From positions 30,851 to 94,850 of the forward strand of contig JBEWZL010000057.1 in assembly GCA_045837725.1 (NCBI GenBank): a DNA stretch of 64,000 nucleotides. Direction: 5' to 3'. Positions 31,376 to 43,500 of the stretch are shown here, piece after piece. Numbering within the stretch: the first letter of the stretch is position 1; each line of letters opens with the position of its first letter. Made by a program: the position numbers and the translations under genes. This DNA is from Vermamoeba vermiformis (Eukaryota; Tubulinea; Echinamoebida). The notes beneath the pieces are model-generated. The model ran no database searches. It saw nothing but the letters and a program-made list of their open reading frames with translations, and had not been told where the DNA came from.

Positions 31376-33387
31376 TCACAGCTGCAACAAATTGTCCGGC
31401 AACACTGAGCCTTTGTCGCCTGCAGTCTTGCTGCTCGTGCTACTATTCGTGCTATTTACAGGTTGTTTCTCGCGCACCGTGACTTTCGGCGTGGCGTTGA
31501 GTTTGGACCGACTCGGCGTGACTGCCTTCGGTGTGGCAAAGCTAGGTGTGGCTGCAGGTGATCGTGACGGCGTGCCTGCATTGAGAATTGACGGTGTGCG
31601 CGGTGACTGCATTCTGCCCGGTGTGTTGTACGAGGCACGAAGTTGGTCATCAGCATCGAGTCCTGCGCCCTGTCTTTCTGCGTGCCAATTTCTCGACTAA
31701 TTGCTGGCCTGCAGGTGACAACGGTGTTTTGTTGCCGACATCACCTGGCGCTGATTTTCGTCGCGGTTGTTTGGCACGCATCTTAGCTTCAGCTTTGTTA
31801 GCCAGATCCAGCGCCATTTTATCTCGACTCGGCATGTCTGGAATTTTGAACTGTGGTCCACTCGATGATTTGAGTGGCGTCTCCAAGTCATCGATACGTA
31901 ACGGCGTGGATTCAATTTCACCCCACGTGATGAACGGTGACGCATCCGGTGCTATTTGCGGTGTGCTCACGAATCCCTATAATTAGCCATAGTGTAAGTG
32001 TTATATTCGTATTATTGTTCTTACTATCAGTACTTACATAGCCATTAATGCGCGGTGATTCAGGCACGGGAAGTTTGTTCGGGCCATCGCCGTACAGTTC
32101 TATTAAAAGATGTTGTTAATTCTCTGCAAACATGTATAACACTAGGCATGAACATAAGGAGCTTTTGATATTTGTACTTACGATCAAGATCCACTTTAGC
32201 ATCTTTGCGTCTCCTCCTTTCTTCGAAGATCTGCTGAGGGTCTTTGATCACGTTGTACATCTCCGCAGCCTGCGCTGCTTGTTCGCGCGCTAATTTTTCT
32301 TTTTGTTGTCGCTTCTCTTCTTCGTCCACGCGAATGCGTGTGTTGGTGTGTGAAATTTCTTTTTTGGGTTCTGAGGACACTAACGGCGCTGGCACTCTGT
32401 GGTTGAAATTTGTCAGAAAACTCGATATTACTAAATATAGAAAAGAGAATATTCATTAGGTCTCATACGAGTACCTTTGTCTCGAGCAAAAAAATTAAAT
32501 TACAAAAGGTACTAAAAAGAGAATTGTCATAAGTGATTGAAATGGCATGAAATTGATGCAAAGATAATAGGTGATTGCCTAATAAGGTAAATTAAATATA
32601 CATACCCGTCAGGACTGTACATGAGTGAATTCTTCGGGGTCCAGTTCCACGTCAAATATCCCTTGCTGTCGTTCGGATTATCGAATGCCAATTTAGGCAA
32701 TTCTTTCTTCTCGAACAGCCAATGATATTTTTGTCGGTGCTCTTTGTTGTTCTTTTCAAGCACTTTGTCAAAACTGTCGTCATCCTCGCTCTTGTACGAA
32801 TGCAAGTATTTGTCCAGTGAAATGTTCGCAGGTGGTTCATCGTTATTATTGTTGTCTTGCAGACCACTAGCAACATCTTCACTATCGTCTAATCGTCGAC
32901 GCTTGTTTGGCTCGATTTGAGGTGTTCGAGCGAAATCTGGTGTTGCGTATGGATTTGGTGTTTCTGCAAAATAAATGTCAATAATACTGCACAACATGTA
33001 TTGGCTATTTAACGTCCAATAATCTATAGACCAAATAATGGCACAGAATTGGTTGAGAAATTAATTATCTGGATCCGAATAAAATAATTAACCTTTGAAT
33101 GAATGAATTCATACCCAAAAAAATACTATATAATTTTATACAAATTACTTACCTCTAATTTCGCTTGCTGTGCGTTTTTTAGAGAAGCGCATCTGGATTT
33201 CATTCATTTTAGCAAAGTCATTTCTTTTTTTCGCCTCAATCCACTCCAGCTGTGCGGTAAGCTTTGGTAAATCCGGGAAAAAATCTCGTTGAATTATTTT
33301 CTCAATATGAGCTGTGAACGTGTCTTCATCCACGACTTTGTGGCTTGCCTGTGACGGCGTTCCATCAACAGTAGCGTCATTCGACAT
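31376..33387 (-). CDS. ESS2: ESS2/DGCR14 splicing-associated protein
   Basis: Nuclear protein associated with the spliceosomal C complex. Family hallmarks in order: LDEDT-like VDEDTFTAHIEKIIQRDFFP with DLPKL; ETPNPYATPDFARTP; WLFEKKELPKL; NSLMYSPDG; ETRIRVDEEE-type region (TNTRIRVDEEEKR); FVSTPQIAPDASPFITWGE then IESTPLR; LSPAGQQLV; LRASYNTP; terminal DNLLQL. Six or so exons. A one-base frame change lies near 31650-31675 between QQLV and LRASY without intron signals. The C-terminal part is rich in TP/SP. Convergent with the F-box-like gene. Confidence 0.93.
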
Positions 33388-33507
33388 TGTAGGCAAATTT
33401 AATTGACTATGACGAATGTGTGGTGTTAAAGGTTGATAATACAAAATAAAAGCAGAAGAGAAATCGCACTACCAGAAAAAATTCTTCTTTGAGTTTTCTC
33501 CGCCGAA

Positions 33508-33708
33508 TCAGCCAGTGGGAAGAGCTCCAGAATTGCCATTAGTGCTCTTTTGAAAGCTAGTTAGCAACACCAGTCTTCCAAGTACTTCACTAACGGCAGC
33601 AGTCAATGTTTGTTGCAAATTTCCAAGCACCGATTCCACCTGCACTAGCTTTTTGAGAACCACATGACTCCTGAGGCAATTACATTTACCTTCAAGTGCA
33701 ATTGGCAT
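33508..33708 (-). CDS. Possible small helical protein
   Basis: 66 codons starting MPIALEGKCNCLRSHVVLKK; the middle (VESVLGNLQQTLTAAVSEV) looks like an amphipathic helix. Not recognised. Its start is 56 bp from the tRNA gene. A real small gene or part of a longer spliced one; evidence is weak. Confidence 0.3.
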   Translation of the reverse strand: MPIALEGKCNCLRSHVVLKKLVQVESVLGNLQQTLTAAVSEVLGRLVLLTSFQKSTNGNSGALPTG

Positions 33709-33764
33709 TGGAGTATGGTCTTTCCGACCACCTCACGTTCTGCTGGCTCTTCGGCTCACAACAA

Positions 33765-33835
33765 GGCGCTTTAGTTAAGTGGTAAAATTCCTGCTTTGGG
33801 TGCAGGAGGCGTCGGTTCGATTCCGGCAAGCGCCC
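33765..33835 (+). tRNA. trnP-UGG: tRNA-Pro (UGG)
   Basis: Acceptor stem GGCGCTT pairs with AAGCGCC at 33828-33834, discriminator C. The anticodon arm is CCTGC-TTTGGGT-GCAGG, with anticodon TGG. T arm GTCGG-TTCGATT-CCGGC. D arm AGTTAAGTGGTAAAATT region is short but acceptable. No intron. CCA is not encoded, as expected for a nuclear eukaryotic tRNA. Confidence 0.95.
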
Positions 33836-33838
33836 ATC

Positions 33839-33847
33839 TTTTTTTTT
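33839..33847 (+). terminator. Pol III terminator
   Basis: A run of nine T begins 3 bp after the tRNA-Pro 3' end, the usual RNA polymerase III stop signal. Confidence 0.85.
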
Positions 33848-34034
33848 CTTTTTGCCTCGTACTTGACCTTTTTACAGACGCCGCTGTGGCTGTAGCTGCT
33901 CGTTGGACTAGATTATGGTGCATCATCAATAAGGATGCCAAAGTTTAACACCAAAAATACAACAATCAATTATTTTACATTTTAATACATAAGAGCTGCC
34001 TCACCTTGCAACTCGCCAAGTACTATCATTTGAC

Positions 34035-35111
34035 TCAATTCTTGTTGTTCGTTGCGTTTATGTTCTGTTTTCGAGCTTCAGTGTACTTGGACGGATCCGA
34101 TAGCCTGTCAAACACGGACTCTCCCTTCTATAACGCGATATTAATATCATTATTGTCGCACATACATGTTATTTAGTTGTGTAAAGGCGAACGGCTTAAT
34201 TAGAAATTAAAGGCGCCATGAATTACCTCAGCTGTTCTGGGACTTTTCGAAGTGTCAGCACGCGGACTTTTAACTGTAGCATCCGGCTTAGCAGTGCTGT
34301 TAGTAGCTCTCGGCGACTTGATTTCGTCGTGCTTAGTTTTCTGCGTGCCAGTGTACTTGCTCGAGTTGGTCAAGCGATCGAACACACCAGGTGTCTGCGG
34401 TGAATTAGAACAGGTCTGTTCCAAATTATAAAGATTTTGCTTACCGAAGTTTTGCTATTGCTATCAACTGAATCTTTTCGAGGAGATTTAACAGTAGTTG
34501 TTTGATCTGGCCGCGGTGACGTCGGATTTCGGGGTGACTTCTTCTGTGCATCGGCGTATAATCGATTGTATACGGCAGGATTCTTAGTTTCCTGCTTCTA
34601 ATAACAAGGTCATAAGAATTTAGAATTTATTTCTGTCATCGATGAGTTTGTAAATGTGATTTTTACCTCCGTTTTGAGATCGGGTAGCGGATCGGGAGTA
34701 AAACCCTGAACATAGCCGTCAGTCTTCTTTGGCATCTTCTCTACCTGCTCGTCCTAATCCGACGCCTTCTTCATTGAATTGGTATCGAGCGGTGCCGACA
34801 AATTTCGATGGATCGCTTAATCGGTCAAAAACGCTCTAAAAAAATAAGTAAATTAATTACTCGATGGAATTTATAGTGAAATTATTATATCGAGCTCAAA
34901 TATTTCGCGGCAAATTTAGAAATTCGAAAGATACGATTATCGATTGAAATAGAATTAAATTCCACAAATCACGGAATGGTTGCAATTTCATCGAGCCGAT
35001 AATATATTAAATATTCCTACGTACGCCATCTTGGTTTCCTTCTGGTGCAGATCCACTCGACGAAGTTTCGATCGGGCTAGCGTCGGCTGCTGTCTCGTTT
35101 TTGTTGCTCAT
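34035..35111 (-). CDS. TPPP/p25-alpha C-terminal-motif protein with KSPR repeats
   Basis: About five exons. The protein repeats the C-terminal TPPP signature: SVFDRLSDPSKFVGT, PGVFDRLTNSSKYTGT and ESVFDRLSDPSKYTE, plus a weaker AVYNRL copy. The first is followed by GVGLGRAGRED and DGYV, matching the GxGxGxAGR...GYV end of TPPP. Between motifs lie KSPR units (five), likely proline-directed phosphosites or microtubule-contacting patches. TPPP proteins bundle tubulin; no EF-hand-like core is present, so this is a motif-only architecture. A one-base frame change lies near 34730-34745, just before DGYV, with TGA in the old frame. The last exon is a TPPP motif with a short tail. Confidence 0.75.
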
Positions 35112-35282
35112 TATTGCTATTATTGTGTATTATAAACACAAACTATTCAACTAATAGCCAAATTGTGTTCGATTGTTGCGCTGAAAAGCAAACAAAGGTA
35201 AAATGACCATACCCAAATTGCATCCGACGCGAACACAACGACCTAACGAGATTTCCTTAACTAATTCACTAGTTTCAATTGT

Positions 35283-37528
35283 ATGGAACATAGAAAAACG
35301 CTTAATTTGCAAGTCTGGGGCGCTGGAGGTTGTGGCAGAAGATCACTCATTTATCGCGCCATCCGTCACACCTTTATCCGTATGTTTAATTAATTATATC
35401 GTTTTTCATTGAATTAATTTATTTAATGATACTAATAATGGTAAATCACGCTGCTGCAATTTTTTAAATTTCTTTCTGATTTATTTAATTTAGCGGAGTA
35501 CGATCCAGTGGGCGAAGGTAACGGCGGTCGACCATCGCCATATCAACCCAATTAAATTTCCTAATTTACTAAATGGTCCGAATTTTAGAAGACATTCTAA
35601 ATGATACGCAGACTGTTATTATCGATCTATTCTACTTTAATGGAGACCCTGACTACTCCTTACTGATGAGCCAATGGATTAAAGGGTGTGACGGTCTGAT
35701 GGTAAGTAAATTAAGGTTTATCAAAGAGGATCTCTAGATTTAATTATTTGGACAGTTGGCTTACGCCAGCAATAGCCGAAGGTCGTTCGAAGAAGTTCGT
35801 AAATTGCACGATCTAGTTTGTGAGATAAAAGAGCGCTATGATATGCCAGTTATCGTCGTGGAAACAAAGGCGGATTTACAAGATCGTAAGCTGAAATTGA
35901 CATTGGGGCGATTAAAACGAACTAAACTACTTGCTGTTATATTATAGAACGAGAAGTAGCGGAAGATGAGGGCGTACAATTAGCCAAAGAACTGAATGCC
36001 CCTTTCTTTTCAACATCAGCCAAACATGACATTAACGTACACGAGGCAGTCCAAAAATTAGCCGAAATTACTTACACAGATGTCAATACGGAACGAACAG
36101 TCGATAAAAAGGGCAAAACGCAACTGCGCATTCCGCCGTACAGAGAGAAAATCGAAAAATATCCGTCAACGATGGTAAGTGTCACTATATCTTTACATTG
36201 TCGTAATTGGAGAAGTGGAATTAACGTCCGATCTATTGATAGCGTAGCGATATTGAAAAGCACCTGTTCAACAATCCCGAATACTCAGATCTGACTATAA
36301 TTTGTAACAAAGCTCCTATTTACGTGCACAGTACGTATCAATTAACATAATTTTATATTAAACTGGCAATGTTAATTGATGTTAGAACCTATTCTGGTCT
36401 CGCGGTGGCCCAGCTTCATGGAACAAATCAAACCAGTATGTGAACCACGTACCAAGTGCAGCACTTACGAATACTCATCTTTGTTTTAGACCGACACAAG
36501 GATCGAATTAGAGCCTAAATACAACTACCGAGCGATGTTAGATCTGTTCCATTACATTTACACGGGCCAATTTGACGGTCTAATTGACGAGGACTTGTGC
36601 TTAGCGGTGTTGAAGTGGCAAGTGTACACTTTGCTGCCACTCTTCAAGGCACGTGACCAGCTGCACTACGATGCTTAATTACTAACATTCCATGCTTAGG
36701 AACAAAAAGTCAATGGCTTTGATCCATCGTTCGACCGCATGTTCAACTTCGAATTTATGAGCGACGTCAAAGTCATATTAAAGTCGCATAATGACCGCAC
36801 TCTGTTCGCACATAGGGCTGTACTTTGTGTGCGCAGTGAGTATTTTAGAACAATGTATAAGGTACGGATATTATGGACTACTGACGCGTGACACATTTAT
36901 CCTAACCCTCATTTCCTTAATAGGCAGGCTTCAAAGAATCCAACTCTGAGGTACTAGAAGTAGAGGACTGTGACTATGATAGTACGTAACAATTTCATTT
37001 GCACGCTGCGAGCTTTAACCAAAATATTAACTTTTTTAGCCTTCATCTTGCTGCTGAACTACTATTATTTGGATCGAATTAATATCACTCAAAACAACTT
37101 CACGCCGCTATTAAAGTACGTTCTAAATAATATTTAAATGATTCTTAGCTAACATTTCTCTCGCAGACTGAGTCACAGGTACAACGAAAGACCCATACTT
37201 CGTGCAATTGAGGCGTACTTGCAAGACCATTTAACGATCCAAAACGTCGGTTACGTGCTGAAGCTAGCCGAGGCATTTGATTTGATCGATCTTAAAAATA
37301 TTTGCGAACATTTCATCGTGTACAGATTTGACGCAGTTGCGAGGACTTCGGGATTCAAAAAATTGCCTCAAGAGACTAAAACTGCCCTAGAAGTACGTAA
37401 TTTACTATATCCATTAATGTGATTAACTAACTATGATGAATTAGGCGATAAAGAAGCCCAATAATTATCAAATCGAAAAAGATCCGGAAGATTTGATCAT
37501 CAAGCGATTGAAATTGTTCAAATTGTAA
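35283..37528 (+). CDS. RhoBTB-like protein: degenerate Ras-family GTPase domain + two BTB domains
   Basis: Starts MEHRKTLNLQVWGAGGCGRR. The GTPase domain keeps the Ras fold landmarks but has lost key residues: P-loop GAGGCGRRS has Arg in place of the catalytic Lys; the DxxG switch II motif reads DLFYFNGD; G4 is TKAD (VVETKADL) and G5 TSAK are present. Two BTB/POZ domains follow: one from SDIEKHLFNNPEYSDLTII, one from EFMSDVKVILKSHNDRTLF with AHRAVLCVRSEYFRTMY. The order GTPase-BTB-BTB equals RhoBTB, a Cullin-3 adaptor family. About ten exons; stop at 37526. Convergent with the next gene, 83 bp apart. Confidence 0.85.
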
Positions 37529-37611
37529 TCCTTCTATGATAAAATAACTCCCAATTGTATTTTTAACCATTCTATATATAATACACTATCATACATACGT
37601 TATTGCTTCCT

Positions 37612-38426
37612 CTAATCCTCGTTCTCGGTGCCGTCCACGCGGATCAACAAGTTGCAGGTCTCTCGGTCAAACGTCCAGTTCACACCGAGCGCGTGATATG
37701 TGAAGCGGTTTTCGCGCGTCAAATATTCCTCGATTTTCTTCATTTTCTAAACAATCACATTAACCAAAACAAAGCTGGATCACGTTGTTGGAAGCTACGT
37801 ACCCAATTGAGCAACTGTAAATTGAATATAGGAATAACAGCAATAGCACCAATGCCGATGAACAACAGTCCAAATAATTTGTATTTGCCGCTACTATCGC
37901 CCATACTGTTGTGACTGTGTTCACTTTCTGACTCGTGGCCTGAAGGAAATCCAATCACGGCAACTGTGATAAATGTTATTATTAGTACGATCGCCATTAA
38001 TAATACGCATTTAATACGTACTTAAAATTACTGTTAACATAATGGCAGCCGCAGTGACTGTGACATAGGTTCGTAATTGATTTCCTTTATTCCATATTTT
38101 ATTAATTTCGGTAACCGTGTCTGCGAATAATGGCTGCTCGACCTAATAATTAATAATATAATTAGAATTATTGTATATCGTTATGAATAGTAATTTTAAT
38201 AATTTCTATTGTTTGTTATCGAATTAGCCTTCCTCATTACTTGTAAAAATTGGGTGTACAACCGTATAATAATATTATATAGAAAATTGATTCGAACCTT
38301 GTCTTGTAAAAGCAAAGGGAAATCTGAGTTGAAGTATTGCCCAGTCTTGTCAACCTGCAATTCTATTGATATATAAGCAGAGGACATGCCATTCATTGAC
38401 GCGCACGCTTGTTGTGTGGTGTTCTC
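37612..38426 (-). CDS. Membrane protein of unknown function (N-terminus unresolved)
   Basis: At least four exons in frame. The first clear one (about 38426-38296) encodes ENTTQQACASMNGMSSAYIS and DKTGQYFNSDFPLLLQDK, perhaps luminal. Then a segment with membrane helix TYVTVTAAAIMLTVIL, an acidic/His loop (HESESEHSHNSMGD) and a second helix (LFGLLFIGIGAIAVIPIF). The final exon ends ..NWTFDRETCNLLIRVDG.. . No ATG in frame was found immediately upstream; a first exon should lie between 38427 and 38573. Not recognised. Confidence 0.5.
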
Positions 38427-38573
38427 CTGTGAATAGCAAAAAAGATTGCCGATCCGAACAAACACGTCCGATTTTCAATCCTTAACTTCATTACTTATAC
38501 ATTACAATAACTCTACAACTTTATAAATAATTCGTATACAAAAATTCTAAAAGCTAACTAAATACATCCGCAT

Positions 38574-40350
38574 CTACTTGTCCTTCTTTGCGTTGTGGAA
38601 CTTCTTAGCGTCGTGATCGTAAAATCGGTTGTAATAATAGTGATCAGGCTTGGCCAAATATTCGTCCAAGTTCTTAATCTTATCCTCGTGCATTACTACA
38701 GGAGTTCTGTCGAGCACAAATGATTCAATGGGATTGGCGTCAACGTGATCTGATTGATACACTTCACCCTTGACAGGCTTGGCCTAATGAAGGCAATATT
38801 AGACAACAATACTAATACTATAATATAGCCGCCAATGACTTACTGTTGAGTTCGTCTCCTCGTGTTTGTAGTACCATTGGAGCTCAGCGCGGTTGCGGCC
38901 AGTCTTGGTCTCGTACAAGTTCTGAATGATGCCAATGTACGGCTCATCGCCGGTCTCAGAAATCAAGTAGATCGTGTCACCGAGCGAGAACTTCTTGCCG
39001 TTCACTGTGACGGAGCTATAGAAGGTCTTGCCACCCTTGTAACTCTGTCGCAACACGGTGTTGGGCCACGTGACTGTCACGCCAGGCTTAGTCTCTTCCT
39101 TCTTCTTGGCGGGGGCTGACTTGCGTCGAGTGACCTTGGCCTTCTTGGTGGGTGATTCACCTTCAGCGGGGTCTTCAGCCTTGCGCTTGCGACCGACAGT
39201 GCGTGGTGTGGCCTTGGTCTCTGCAGCTTTAGCCTTGGCAGGTGTTTTTCTCGTGGCTCTAGGAGTTTTAGGTGACTTGGCAGGTGATTTTGCAGCTGAC
39301 TTGGCAGCAGTCCTTCTGGTCGCGGGTGTCTTTTTAGCGGGCGAAGCCGAACGTGATCTGGAGGGAGACTTTGAGGGCGAACTAGAGGATGACTTGGCTG
39401 GTGATTTAGCTGCTGACTTGGCTGGAGTCTTTCTGGGAGTCTTCGAGGCAGCCTTCTTGGCAGGTGTCTTTTTAGCAGGAGAAGCGGAACGCGATCGAGA
39501 AGGCGAAGAAGAACGCGATCTAGCGGCGGACTTGGCTGTCTTCTTGGTGGTCTTGGCTGCAGCCTTGCCGCGCGGAGTTTTCTTGGGACGACCAACTGCT
39601 CGTGCGGGAGCCTGGATCTCGGTATAGCTGCTATCTTCTTCTTCTTGACTCACACGTCTGATATCTTCTTCTAAGAGCTCCTCGCTAATACAATTATGCA
39701 GTTAGAGACCAACTTTCAGTTTTGGCGCGAAAACTAGCCGTTGTCGGACAAATTCGATAAAAAATATAAATTAATAAACGCCTCGCATAAAGAATAATAA
39801 TGGTGCAATGTAATATTTGGAAAAATTTTCGTTTGTATGATTATTGAAATAAATTTTCGAAAGATCACGATCGGAATTTAATTTTCTCGTGCAGTAGTAT
39901 CATAAATTAATTAAAAATAGCGCTATAATTAATTAATGTGAATGTTTTTGCATACCTTCGTTGCTTGGACAAAGCGATTTTTTCTTTTTTGGGCAGATTC
40001 ATTTTCTTAATTGCCTGGAGTTTAGGATCTGGTTTGACTTCCTCTCCTTCAGCCAAAAACTCGTCTTCTTCCGCATCAGCGATAGAATCGGCTTCAGGAT
40101 CTATATCTTCGGCAACCTCGACATCCATTTTGTCTTCGGGTGCTACGACTTGTTCTTCCTTAACTTCAGTCTCTTCGACCTCCTGCTCCTCAGACTCATC
40201 TTCGGTGGCATTACCGGTGCTTAAACCTAACAAGCTCTTGACGCCATCGAAAAATCGACCAATGCTCGATCTACGCTTCAAAGCTTTCGATCTCTCGGCC
40301 TTTTTAACCTCTTCAGTCGTCTCTACGACAACGTTGTTATCGTCACTCAT
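38574..40350 (-). CDS. BAH-domain chromatin protein with histone-H1-like basic tail
   Basis: From the ATG at 40350: a Ser/Lys start, a strongly acidic segment (DESEEQEVEETEVKEEQ, EDIDPEADSIADAEEDE), then after a 271-bp intron (39955-39685, long for this genome) a Lys/Ala/Pro/Ser-rich region with an AT-hook-like VGRPKKTPRGK, and repeated SPAKKTPAKK, KSAAKSPAKS and SRSRSAS units like histone H1 tails or RS domains. The C-terminal BAH domain has KKFSLGDTIYLI, PYIGIIQNLYE, ELQWYYKHEET and EVYQSDHVDANPIESFVLD. BAH domains read chromatin or mediate silencing contacts. The splice joins CAACGAAG to CGAGGAG in phase. The acidic-plus-basic arrangement suggests a nucleosome-binding linker protein. Confidence 0.85.
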
Positions 40351-40554
40351 TTTGTTCGTGTTGTTGTTTGGAGCGAACGGCAGAAAAAATAAACTTTTCG
40401 TGTGGTGAACGGACAAAAAAATCTCGCGTAAAATTTGTTGTGGCATCCACAACTCGGACGGAGTCTTGAAGTTAATCGGGCTATTCGTCAAAACTTTATG
40501 TTTAAAGAAACGTAAAAAATACAAGGGAGTGGATTCGCGAATTGATCAGAAGCC

Positions 40555-43500
40555 TTACGCGAAGAGACGTTCATTATAATCTGAATTAAAACTTATTAGA
40601 ATCAAATCTGATATGCTAGTGCCTCGATCGAACGTACCGATAAAGTCCTTGATAACTCCGTACTGGAATTTCATGTCCTTCAATAACGCCGCTGGGTTCG
40701 ATTCGCGTTCTCGAATCAAAGTCGGTCCAAACACAACAGACTGTACACAATTTCGTTAATATTCGTCCGCAATTCTATGACTAAGATAAGAACGTACCAA
40801 GTTCGAAGCATGCATCTTATTTACACTCGAGTCGTCGTGCACTTCACGCAAGTACTTCACCAACACTTTCAAACTGTTGCGATTGTGTTCGGGCAATTGT
40901 GCTATTAATCGTGCCAGTTCATTCAAACGAGATTCAGGGTCTTCTCGGGCTGAAGAGGAGCAAGCGTTAAACCGGGTGCACGAGGGTATACGACGCGACA
41001 CAGAATACTTACTTTGAGACTGAATCCACTGAGGGTACAGCGAGTAAGTCAAGAGCGGCGCTGGCAGCTCGCGGAAGTAAAGTTTTAGCAGACCAGACAC
41101 AGCATGCGGATCTGTATCGTCGGGAATCACGAGGGTCGCGTCATCTGTTTACGAGTTAATACAAGCTCGTGCAAGGTTTTCGGAGAATCTTACCTGTCGT
41201 ATCGAACTTCTCCTTTAGTGCGTTGATACCACGGCTGTCGCCAGAAATACGGAAAATTCCTTCGAGCTTTGTAGCCTCTGGATATTGGGGTCAGATGCGA
41301 AGTCAAGTGCGAAACAGTCATTTTTACGAACCTTTTTTCCTCAAGAAATCAATGCTCTTGGTAATGATAATTGGAACAGCTTGAGGAGCGCCCTTTTCGG
41401 CAGCACGGCTGGCAATAAATTCGAGTGGCAAGCCAAAATTTTTGTCTACGAGTATGAGGTTAGAATCGATAATATAATGCGTATCTTCAAGATTGCACTC
41501 ACTTCTGAAAATACATTTGTACAACTCTTGCATCCACGATTGCATTTCTTGTTTGGTTTCAGCGGTCAAGATCCACACGCGTCCAGGCGTGGTCTGAAAG
41601 TGTCAGCCAGAAGGTTAAATATGGATAAAATCCATTACGTACAATATTGAACGTGAATGAAGCCGAATCAGTGACTTTAACGAGACCTCCTTGGATAGAA
41701 AAGGCACCAAGCAAGCGAGTTTGCTAAAACAATCATTAATCGGCAGTCTCGTCATGTCAAATGTGACACGTACCTCTCGTGAAGTGAAATAAGCGACTGT
41801 AAAGTCCTTCAATACGAACCAACGGCGTTTAACGGACTTGCGCACGGCACCGACTTTGTTGAGCCAACCAGTCTTGTTAGGATTGGTCAAGTTCTGCAGG
41901 AGGTTAGATCCAATCGCAAACATTTACACGTTGCAAGTTAAGTTACTTACCAATTGAGCAAGCACCACTGAGCTATCCTCTGTTACGTATCATCATTAGT
42001 TAAAGTGCATATAAGTAGTTCTGCAGGAGGCACATACTCGCGGCATTTGAGGCTTTCTTGCCCTTGCCCGGTTGTTTTGCATTGCCGGGTTGAGTTCCTT
42101 TGGGAGCACCAGCGGGGGTGTTGGCGACAACAGGCTGCTTAGCAGTGCCGGCAGTGTTATTGACAACTGTGGGAGTCGGTGTGGGCTGTTTGGCTGCACC
42201 AGAGTTAATTGTGTTGGACGGGCCAGTCATCGAAGTGGTGCGGGCACCAGCGACGATATTGCTGTTATGTGAATGGGAAATTGAACCAGACTTGAACATA
42301 GGAGGAGGGGACTGTGGTGGGCTGGTCGACAGTTGTGCGTTGTTGTCGTAGCCTTGCTCGTCTTCAAGTTCATCTGCGTCTTCATAGTACGCGCCTTCTT
42401 CGCCCCATTCTTCGCCGTCCCATTCGCCGTAGTACTCTTCACCTTCGTAGTTACCGTTATTATCGTAGGACTCAGCATCGGTCTCTGTGTAACGTGAGTG
42501 AACTGAGTGGTCATAAGAGACTGACAAACCAGAACGGCCGTCTTTAGTGCGAGGAGGAGGTGGTGGTGGGACTTTAGAGGGCGCAGGAGTAGTCTGCGAA
42601 GTGTTGTCTCCTGACACGTTCAATGGCTGCAGTGGCGCGGGTACACTGACTACATTTTGACGGGGTGACAATGCAGGCGGTGTGTTGGTGCCTCCTGGCT
42701 TTGTAACACGTGTCCACGATGATTTGGCTGGTGAAGGTGTCGGGTTAGCAGTGTTTTGATTGCTCGCGCTCGTCACATTGGAAGTCGAAGGCGCGCCCAC
42801 TGTGTGTCGCGTGTTGGACGTGATATTTGCTTCTTGCATTTGTTGCGCCAATACATCTTCTGGCCTAATAGGTGCAACGCGAATACTCTTGCGATTGCCT
42901 CGCGCTTTTAGTCGCTCTTGAATTTTTCTTTCTAATTCTGCTGCGTGAGTTCTACAAAATAAATTAGATCCGCTCGTATAATTCCAAAGCAATTTCTTAC
43001 CTTTCTTTCTCCAAAATCTTCAATAGCTCGACAAAAGAAAGGTCCACGTTTTGACCTGAAGAATTACGTTAGTTAGTTTAATTAATCAGCGGAAGTTCAA
43101 GCGCTAACTTGCCTGTTTTGGCTGAAACTTCTAAAATAGGGCAATCGAACAACTCTGCTTTCTCCTTGCCTGCTGCAATAGATACTTCTCTCTTGTCTGC
43201 TTCGTCGGCTAAATATAACTATTAGCAACGAGATACTAACGAGACTGTAGCGATCCGATCAGATGTGTACCTAAGGTTCCAACCAACAACAAAGGCACTC
43301 TGTCTTGTCGCTTGACGGCTCTAATCATTTGAATGAATGCATCGATCGAGTCGTACGAGGCCTGCGAAGTAATGCTGTACACGCACATGTAGCCATCTGC
43401 TGCTTCGAACATTTTGGTTTGCTTTTCAGGGTTGACCATAATATCTGTCAATATGTTCACATCGCCTGAGGTGTCTAATATTTCAATAATGTAGTCCTTA

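Noticed and set aside
39058-39627. Long Leu/Ala/Asp-rich plus-strand frame
   Set aside because: Antisense shadow of the Lys/Ala/Pro repeats of the BAH-domain protein.
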